Assembly: GCA_900555075.1 (NCBI GenBank)
Contig: USJO01000040.1
Span: 1 to 8,058 of the forward strand
Source of the DNA: an uncultured Clostridium sp.
GTDB lineage: Bacteria; Bacillota; Clostridia; TANB77; CAG-508
Reading direction: 5' to 3'
DNA: 8,058 bases
The notes below the pieces were generated by a model. The model was not told the origin of the DNA and did no database searches. It worked only from the letters and a program-made list of their open reading frames with translations. This document shows, in pieces, positions 1 through 4,716 of the stretch; position 1 is the stretch's first letter, and the number at the start of each line of letters is the position of its first letter. Position numbers and translations under genes: made by a program.

Positions 1-30
1 AGTATATATCATTTTTTCTTGCTTTGTCAA
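1..30 (-). promoter_or_regulatory. Putative vegetative promoter for a gene left of the window
   Basis: On the minus strand a perfect -35 box TTGACA (complement of 25-30) is followed by TATACT (complement of 1-6, spacer 18) or TATATA (complement of 3-8, spacer 16). It lies just downstream of the histidine kinase stop codon and points leftward, so it would serve a gene outside the window and make the kinase the last gene of its unit. The boxes are visible; use in the cell is inferred, and AT-rich sequence gives chance matches. Confidence 0.5.
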
Positions 31-53
31 TCACTTTTTGTTTTTTTATTTTT

Positions 54-1064
54 TTATATTTTTATTACAAATTTTGTTCCTTTAGGTTCATTATTATATA
101 CCTTAATTGTTCCTCCATGTACCTTCACAATTGTTTGTGCAATAGCTAGTCCTAATCCTGTTCCACCAGTTTCTCTAGTTCTTGCTTTATCTGCTCTATA
201 AAACCTTTCAAAGATGTGTTTTTTTTGTTCATCACTTATACCTATTCCCTCATCTATTACTTCAATTGTACATTTTCCATCTTTATAATAGGTATTTACT
301 TTTATTTTTTCTCCTTCTTTTGTATATTTTATTGCATTGTCTAATAATATTACCATTAATTGGGTAATCTTATTTATATCAATATTTATTTTTTTATTGC
401 ATTTTAGTTCTAGCAACAGCTCTTTATTTTGCATTTCGGCATATTCCATATATGGTGTTACCACTTCTTTAATAAGTTCATCTATATCCTTTAGTTCCTT
501 TTTTATTTGCAATTGGTTAGAATCTGCTGTCGCTAAAATCATTAGTTCCTTTACAAGTTTAGTAAGTCTTCTTGTTTCGTTTATTGTAAGTCTAATGTCT
601 TCTGATTTATCTATTATTTTGCTTTCAGGCTCTTTTAATAATAGTTGTTGTTTTGCTTGAATTATTGTAAGTGGTGTTCTAAGCTCATGTGCAGCGTTTT
701 GCACAAATTCAGTCTGTTTTTCCCATGCCATAAATATTGGTTTTAATGTTCTTTTAGATAACACATAACTTGCCACAGCTGAAGTTATAATTATTATTGT
801 ACTAATATAAAATAGTTTGCTTTTTAAACTTTTTAAACTTACATTTCTTATAACTAGCATTGTGCTTGGGTTTACTATAACAACTTTACCTTTTGGTTCC
901 CTGCTTACAAAACTTTGAAGCTCTGTATCAATTTCTTTATATAACTGTCTTTCTGCTTTTTTATATATCAAACAATCGAATATTAGCACTAGCATTGTAA
1001 ACACTGTAAAGGTATATATCATATTTTTTATTAATTGTTTTTTTAAATATTTTCTTTCTTCCAT
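54..1064 (-). CDS. Membrane sensor histidine kinase (HisKA plus HATPase_c, no HAMP)
   Basis: This encodes the sensor half of a two-component system: it would autophosphorylate on a histidine and pass the phosphate to a response regulator. Of its 336 residues, about 15-34 and 84-103 are hydrophobic membrane segments flanking an outside loop of only about 50 residues. There is no clear HAMP linker. The dimerisation/H-box region has NAAHELRTPL with the phospho-acceptor at His126. The ATP-binding domain shows the N box (LLDNAIKYT, Asn243), the G1 box (DEGIGI, 271-276), the F box (IFERFYRAD, 284-292) and the G2 box (GGTGLGLAI, 300-308), so all catalytic motifs are present. The start follows AAAGGAA (1071-1077) by 6 bases. 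HAMP-less layout and H-box wording recall CiaH-like kinases, but the signal sensed cannot be told. The upstream neighbour is metG, not a response regulator; a partner could lie beyond the left edge. Confidence 0.93.
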   Translation of the reverse strand: MEERKYLKKQLIKNMIYTFTVFTMLVLIFDCLIYKKAERQLYKEIDTELQSFVSREPKGKVVIVNPSTMLVIRNVSLKSLKSKLFYISTIIIITSAVASYVLSKRTLKPIFMAWEKQTEFVQNAAHELRTPLTIIQAKQQLLLKEPESKIIDKSEDIRLTINETRRLTKLVKELMILATADSNQLQIKKELKDIDELIKEVVTPYMEYAEMQNKELLLELKCNKKINIDINKITQLMVILLDNAIKYTKEGEKIKVNTYYKDGKCTIEVIDEGIGISDEQKKHIFERFYRADKARTRETGGTGLGLAIAQTIVKVHGGTIKVYNNEPKGTKFVIKI

Positions 1065-1083
1065 TTTTACTTCCTTTTAAAAT

Positions 1084-1112
1084 GGAACGACCTTTGAAAT
1101 TCTAGTCGTTCC
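1084..1112 (-). terminator. Stem-loop between metG and the histidine kinase
   Basis: A perfect 8-bp inverted repeat (GGAACGAC at 1084-1091, GTCGTTCC at 1105-1112) encloses a 13-base loop. It starts just after the metG stop codon. On the minus strand it is followed by only a short T run (ATTTTA) and then almost at once by the kinase ribosome binding site. It may be a weak terminator, or a processing or stabilising hairpin that lowers read-through from metG. The repeat is visible; the role is inferred. Confidence 0.5.
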
Positions 1113-1118
1113 TGATTT

Positions 1119-2726
1119 TTATTCTAAATCGATTCTGTTAAATAATAGTTCTAGTTCGTTTACTTTAATATCACCCTTAATGTTTATTGGTTCCCATTTG
1201 AATTCTGGTAAGCTAAGCATTTTCTTTATTTTCTTTGATGTGTTTGGCATAAATGGAGCAATTAAGTTTGAAATGTTTGCTATAATATATGTGCATGTAT
1301 ATGTTATATTGTTAAATTCTTCGATATCCTCTTTTGCCTTTTTCCAAGGTTCTTTTTCATCATAATATTTATTTGCATATCCAATATAATCAAATATTTC
1401 ATCTATGGCTGCTTTTAGTTCTGCTTGTTCTATTAAGTTGCCAACCTTTTTATATAAGTTTTCTGTCATTTTAACTATTTCTGGGTCTACTGTAGCTTCT
1501 TTAATTATACCATCAAACTTTTTGTTTATAAATGATAAGTTTCTATTTACAAAGTTTCCAAGCATTCCAACTAAGAACTTATTATGTGCTTGTGCATAAA
1601 GTTCCTCTGTAAAATTAGTATCCTTCTTTTCTGGTCCATTTGCTATCATAAAATATCTAATGCTATCAACATCAAATTTTTCAACTAATTCATCTACAGT
1701 TATTAGATTTCCTTTACTTTTTGACATTTTTGTATCATTCATATTAATATATCCACTTGATACAATATATTTTGGTAATTGATATCCATTTCCTATACCA
1801 AGAATTAAAGCTGGATATATTATTGTATGAAATGGAATATTATCTTTTCCGTGAATATAATATGTTAGAAGATTTGGATTATCTTTACTCATAAACTTTT
1901 CAAAGTTAATTCCTCTTGCATCAGCTACTCTTTTGCCTGTTGTTAAATATCCTAAAACTGCCTCTATCCATACATATATCCTTTTATCTTCATAGCCTTT
2001 TACTGGAACTTCTATTCCCCACTCTAATTGTCTCGTAGCTGCTCTATCTATTAGACCATTGTTCAAGAACTTCCTAGACTCTCCTACTGCTTGTTTTCTC
2101 CAAGTATTTTCACTGCTGTTTATTAAATCCTCTATTTGTTTTTGGAAAGCTGATAATTTAAAATATAAATGTTTATTCTCTTTTAAAGTAGTTTCTGCTC
2201 CGCACTCCTTGCAATGCTTGTCTTTAACCTCATCTGCATTTAATGTTGTTAAACAATCATCACATTGCTCTCCTGATGCTTTCCCTCCGCATTTTGGACA
2301 AACTCCTACAATTTCTCTATCTGATAAAAATTTGCTACATTTTTCACAATAATCTTGTTTTATAGTTTTCTCATATATATATCCATTTTCTATTAATTTT
2401 AAGAAATATTCTTTTACAAGCTTTTTATGCTCCTCGGTAAATGTTGCTGTATATAAATCGTACTCAAAATTCATTGAAGTAAAACTCTTTATAAATGCTT
2501 TATGATATCTTTTTGCAATTTCTTCTGAAGTAACTTTTTCTTGTATAGCTCTTTGTGTAATTGGTGTGCCATGTGAATCTGTACCTGAAACATATATAAC
2601 ATTATCACCATTACCTCTAAAATATCTAGCAAGTACATCTCCTGGTAATAATGCAGCAAGATGTCCAATGTGCATAAAATAATTGGCATATGGCCATGCC
2701 CCACCTATAAAAATATCTCTATTCAT
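1119..2726 (-). CDS. metG: Methionyl-tRNA synthetase (two-zinc-knuckle type, no C-terminal tRNA-binding domain)
   Basis: This is a cytoplasmic class I aminoacyl-tRNA synthetase that joins methionine to tRNA-Met using ATP. Its 535 residues begin with the Rossmann fold signature GGAWPYAN and the HIGH motif (His19-His22). The insertion holds four CxxC pairs (Cys127/130, 143/146, 155/158, 172/175), the two-knuckle zinc arrangement. The KMSKS loop is intact at 333-337 (DTKMSKSKGN), and an alpha-helical anticodon-binding domain follows to the end. It lacks the extra C-terminal Trbp111/EMAP-like domain found on many Firmicutes MetRS proteins, which are about 650 residues. This size and wording fit the MetRS type that some Bacillota carry as their only or their second enzyme. 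The start is supported by AGAGGA at 2734-2739, 7 bases upstream, and by the promoter beyond it. No T-box or S-box leader fits the roughly 30-base untranslated region. Confidence 0.97.
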   Translation of the reverse strand: MNRDIFIGGAWPYANYFMHIGHLAALLPGDVLARYFRGNGDNVIYVSGTDSHGTPITQRAIQEKVTSEEIAKRYHKAFIKSFTSMNFEYDLYTATFTEEHKKLVKEYFLKLIENGYIYEKTIKQDYCEKCSKFLSDREIVGVCPKCGGKASGEQCDDCLTTLNADEVKDKHCKECGAETTLKENKHLYFKLSAFQKQIEDLINSSENTWRKQAVGESRKFLNNGLIDRAATRQLEWGIEVPVKGYEDKRIYVWIEAVLGYLTTGKRVADARGINFEKFMSKDNPNLLTYYIHGKDNIPFHTIIYPALILGIGNGYQLPKYIVSSGYINMNDTKMSKSKGNLITVDELVEKFDVDSIRYFMIANGPEKKDTNFTEELYAQAHNKFLVGMLGNFVNRNLSFINKKFDGIIKEATVDPEIVKMTENLYKKVGNLIEQAELKAAIDEIFDYIGYANKYYDEKEPWKKAKEDIEEFNNITYTCTYIIANISNLIAPFMPNTSKKIKKMLSLPEFKWEPINIKGDIKVNELELLFNRIDLE

Positions 2727-2762
2727 ACTATCATCCTCTTTTTGAAAAATATTTACTTATTT

Positions 2763-2791
2763 ATTATAATCAATTTAGCAAGAAAAATCAA
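2763..2791 (-). promoter_or_regulatory. SigA-type promoter of metG
   Basis: On the minus strand TTGATT (complement of 2786-2791) and a perfect TATAAT (complement of 2763-2768) are separated by 17 bases, the ideal spacing. Transcription would begin near 2756, about 30 bases before the metG start codon, leaving no room for a leader regulator. The cotJ operon starts in the opposite direction about 150 bases away. Confidence 0.78.
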
Positions 2792-2879
2792 TAGTTTAAG
2801 AGGAAAATAGTGTAATAGAAATGTTTTTTTTACAGCTATTTTTTACAAATGGTCGAACAATGCTTTTCTCTACATTTGG

Positions 2880-2908
2880 TAACTTTTTGCATCTTTTAAA
2901 CATATTAT
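2880..2908 (+). promoter_or_regulatory. Putative SigE-type sporulation promoter of cotJABC
   Basis: TAACTTT (2880-2886) and CATATTAT (2901-2908), 14 bases apart, resemble the SigE consensus (KMATATT, 14-15 bases, CATACAMT): five of seven in the -35, and the conserved CATA plus the final T in the -10. Start of transcription would be near 2915, about a dozen bases before the cotJA ribosome binding site. In Bacillus subtilis cotJABC is known to be under SigE in the mother cell, which supports the reading. The match is imperfect and untested. Confidence 0.55.
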
Positions 2909-2926
2909 GTAGTATGCTATTAAAAA

Positions 2927-2932
2927 AGGAGG
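2927..2932 (+). promoter_or_regulatory. Ribosome binding site that fixes the cotJA start
   Basis: A perfect AGGAGG lies 8 bases before the ATG at 2941. The frame stays open upstream to an ATG at 2821, but that one lacks a Shine-Dalgarno sequence and lies before the putative promoter -10, so 2941 is the real start. Confidence 0.9.
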
Positions 2933-2940
2933 AATTGTTA

Positions 2941-3303
2941 ATGTATAAAAAATGCTGTAAGTGCAATTGTAATAGCAATTGGCAAAGCAAGAATAATATT
3001 GTTGCTTCCGAGTATGAGGATTGCCTAGAGGAAAGTTGTTCTGATGTTCAAAATACTTTAGGATTATACGACGAGTGCAATTGTGGTTTTGATGAGTTTA
3101 GTCCTTTTCCTGAAAATCCAGTTCTAGGTCAAAGCTATGTTCCTTTCCAAACTATGGACAGAACTTTTATTCCTTGTGTTGGCTTGAAAATGGGAACAAT
3201 TTTCCCAGAACTTGTAAGCCCTTATATGCCTGGTCAGTCTATGGCTGAAATAGACTATTTAAAAAGGAGAAATTCTATTGGGGAGGGATGTAATCAATGT
3301 TAA
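2941..3303 (+). CDS. cotJA: Spore coat-associated protein CotJA, with cysteine-rich ends
   Basis: This is a small spore-coat protein, first gene of the mother-cell cotJ operon and thought to act with CotJC in the inner coat layers. The 120-residue product contains the CotJA core at about residues 62-95: LGQSYVPFQ, then MGTIFPELVSPY, close to the family pattern of a YVPxQ segment followed by GTxFPEL. It is longer than the B. subtilis protein (about 80 residues). The extra length is mostly an N-terminal tail of about 60 residues with cysteines at 5, 6, 8, 10, 28, 33, 46 and 48, plus Cys79 and a C-terminal GCNQC ending (117, 120): 11 cysteines in all. The start is set by AGGAGG at 2927-2932. The stop overlaps the start of cotJB, so the two are translationally coupled. 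Confidence 0.9.
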   Translation: MYKKCCKCNCNSNWQSKNNIVASEYEDCLEESCSDVQNTLGLYDECNCGFDEFSPFPENPVLGQSYVPFQTMDRTFIPCVGLKMGTIFPELVSPYMPGQSMAEIDYLKRRNSIGEGCNQC

Positions 3304-3659
3304 ATTCTACTGATATTAGTAATACCTGCAATTATAAATGTGATTGTAACGAAACTGAAACAGCAACTTTACCAACTATGGAGCTTCCAGAACAGAAAGT
3401 TTGCCCTAGAGATTGCAGTCGTGAAGAAATGATTATGAAAATTAGAGAATTGGATTTTGCAATTGTTGAACTTGGTTTGTATTTAGATACTCACCCAGAT
3501 GATAGAAGAGCTTTATGCTTGCATAATACTTATTCAAAACAAGCAAAAGAATTAAAAGATAAATATCAAAAAGTTTATGGGCCTCTTACAATGGATTATC
3601 CTTGCAATAAGTGGAGATGGCTTGAACAACCTTGGCCTTGGGAAAGGGGGAATTATTAA
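3297..3659 (+). CDS. cotJB: Spore coat protein CotJB, with cysteine-rich N-terminal tail
   Basis: This is the second protein of the cotJ coat operon; its biochemical role is unknown in the family. The 120-residue product has the CotJB core from about residue 43 to 115: a helical part (IRELDFAIVELGLYLDTHPD, 49-68), the YGPL segment (94-97) and the tryptophan-rich ending EQPWPWE (110-116). Family members are usually near 90 residues. The extra N-terminal stretch of about 40 residues carries CNYKCDC (11-17) and CPRDC (36-40), echoing the cysteine tail of CotJA. The ATG overlaps the cotJA stop by 7 bases and is served by GGGAGG at 3281-3286, 10 bases upstream. Its own stop overlaps the cotJC start (TAATG). 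Confidence 0.9.
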   Translation: MLNSTDISNTCNYKCDCNETETATLPTMELPEQKVCPRDCSREEMIMKIRELDFAIVELGLYLDTHPDDRRALCLHNTYSKQAKELKDKYQKVYGPLTMDYPCNKWRWLEQPWPWERGNY

Positions 3660-4268
3660 TGTGGAATTATAAAAAAATGTTACAGTATCCAGTAAATATT
3701 AAATGTCCAAATCCACGCTTAGCAAAGGTTATTATCTCACAATACCGGTGGACCTGATGGAGAGCTTGCCGCTTCTCTTAGATATTTATCACAAAGATTC
3801 GGTATGCCAGACCAAAAATCTAAAGCTATATTAAATGATATTGGTACAGAAGAGCTTGCTCACTTGGAAATGGTTGGAACTATAGTTCATCAGTTAACTG
3901 ATGGAGCTAGTATAGAAGAAATTGAAAAAGCTGGATTAGGGCCATATTATACCGACCATGGTGTGGGTGTATATCCTCAATCTGCTGCTGGAGCTCCATT
4001 TACTGCTGCATATCTTGCAGTTAAAGGCGACCCTATTGCAGACCTTCAAGAGGATTTGGCTGCAGAGCAAAAAGCTCGTGCGACTTATGAGAAGTTAATT
4101 GACCTTGTTGGAGATGACCCAGATGTAATAGACCCTCTTCGTTTCTTACGCCAAAGAGAAATTGTTCACTTCCAAAGGTTTGGTGAAGCTTTACGTGGTG
4201 TTCAAGAAAAACTTGCTGAGAGAAAATATTTTATGACTAATAATAACAATTATATGTATAATAGATAA
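3659..4268 (+). pseudogene. cotJC: Frameshifted cotJC, manganese-catalase-family spore coat protein
   Basis: CotJC is a spore-coat member of the dimanganese catalase family. The ATG at 3659, served by AGGGGG at 3645-3650, opens a frame that matches the CotJC N-terminus (QYPVNIKCPNPRLAK) but stops at TGA 3755-3757 after 32 codons. Removing one C at 3745/3746 restores GGPDGELAASLRYLSQ and an open frame to 4268, giving 202 residues, close to the family length of about 190. In the restored protein the presumed manganese ligands are Glu35, Glu65, His68 (EELAH), Glu136 (AEQKAR) and His170 (REIVHF); Glu35 matches the position in the Lactobacillus plantarum enzyme. The tail is rich in Asn and Tyr. 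The 3' piece from ATG 3804 (154 residues) has no ribosome binding site and lacks Glu35, so it is unlikely to work alone. The otherwise clean frame suggests a very recent mutation or a sequencing or assembly error. Confidence 0.88.
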
Positions 4269-4301
4269 TGTTTCTATATTTTTATTATCTACAAAAAAAA
4301 T

Positions 4302-4327
4302 AAAGGGATACAGGCGTATCCCTTTTT
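4302..4327. terminator. Bidirectional Rho-independent terminator
   Basis: A perfect 10-bp stem (AAAGGGATAC at 4302-4311, GTATCCCTTT at 4316-4325) closes a 4-base AGGC loop. It is followed by Ts on the plus strand, and on the minus strand by the T run complementary to the A tract at 4293-4300. It lies between the convergent cotJC and the 84-residue gene, so it can end both transcripts. Confidence 0.88.
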
Positions 4328-4333
4328 AGGAGT

Positions 4334-4588
4334 TTAAAAGTTCCTGCAATATGCAGTAGCTTCAGAAGCATCGATGTTCTTGGGAAAGTATTGTTTGATG
4401 ATACTCAAAGTAGCCTCTTTGGATAACTTTTTGTATCCCTTCAAGTATTTCTTCTCAAGTTTAGTCGTAATACCATCCACAACAACTATATCTAAAGATT
4501 TTCCTTTTTCGTCGATGGTAGAAACTGTTACTACAGTACAACCTTCGTATTTGAGTTCCCTAGATACTTCTGATAAAGTCTTAAACAT
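4334..4588 (-). CDS. Hypothetical protein, 84 residues
   Basis: I do not recognise a family. The product is 84 residues with no signal peptide or membrane segment. The first half looks like alternating beta strands (CTVVTVSTID, LDIVVVDGITT), with a lysine-rich helical second half (KKYLKGYKKL, then KEATLSIIKQYF) ending in CRNF. That it is a real gene is supported by AGGAGGA at 4596-4602, 7 bases before the ATG, by a good promoter further upstream, and by a strong terminator just after the stop. It is a single-gene unit facing cotJC. The long plus-strand frame across the same bases lacks such signals. Function and distribution are unknown; a small regulatory or stress protein is possible, but nothing here shows it. 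Confidence 0.75.
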   Translation of the reverse strand: MFKTLSEVSRELKYEGCTVVTVSTIDEKGKSLDIVVVDGITTKLEKKYLKGYKKLSKEATLSIIKQYFPKNIDASEATAYCRNF

Positions 4589-4638
4589 TATGTTGTCCTC
4601 CTATAAATTTACTCTTAACAGAGTATTATTATATTTAT

Positions 4639-4667
4639 ATTATATCACATTTTTTACCAAAAGTGAA
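4639..4667 (-). promoter_or_regulatory. SigA-type promoter of the 84-residue gene
   Basis: On the minus strand TTCACT (complement of 4662-4667) and a perfect TATAAT (complement of 4639-4644) are 17 bases apart. The -35 matches four of six consensus bases. Transcription would start around 4632, leaving a leader of roughly 45 bases before the start codon. Confidence 0.65.
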
Positions 4668-4668
4668 G

Positions 4669-4694
4669 GTTTTAGCCTTATGAAAGGTTAAAAC
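4669..4694 (-). terminator. Imperfect hairpin after valS
   Basis: GTTTTAGCCTT (4669-4679) and AAGGTTAAAAC (4684-4694) pair over 11 positions, one of them a mismatch or G-U wobble, around a 4-base loop. It lies about 20 bases past the valS stop and just before the -35 of the next gene. The following bases on the minus strand have only a poor T run, so it may be a weak terminator or just end protection for the valS transcript. Confidence 0.45.
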
Positions 4695-4716
4695 AGGGTT
4701 TTCCCCTACTTTACTT

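Noticed and set aside
2821..2940. Upstream extension of CotJA to an ATG at 2821, which would add a hydrophobic 40-residue leader.
   Set aside because: There is no ribosome binding site at 2821, the stretch contains the likely promoter, and a perfect AGGAGG precedes the ATG at 2941, where CotJA-like sequence starts.
3804..4268. A stand-alone 154-residue gene starting at 3804.
   Set aside because: It is the 3' piece of cotJC: the matching N-terminus lies upstream in another frame, and no ribosome binding site precedes 3804.
4374..4691. A plus-strand 105-codon frame opposite the 84-residue gene.
   Set aside because: It has no ribosome binding site, starts past the terminator without a promoter, and looks like an antisense shadow of the minus-strand gene.
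4669..4694. A riboswitch or attenuator in the valS-hypothetical gap.
   Set aside because: Only a simple hairpin is present, upstream of the -35 of the next gene, so it would not be in that gene's transcript.
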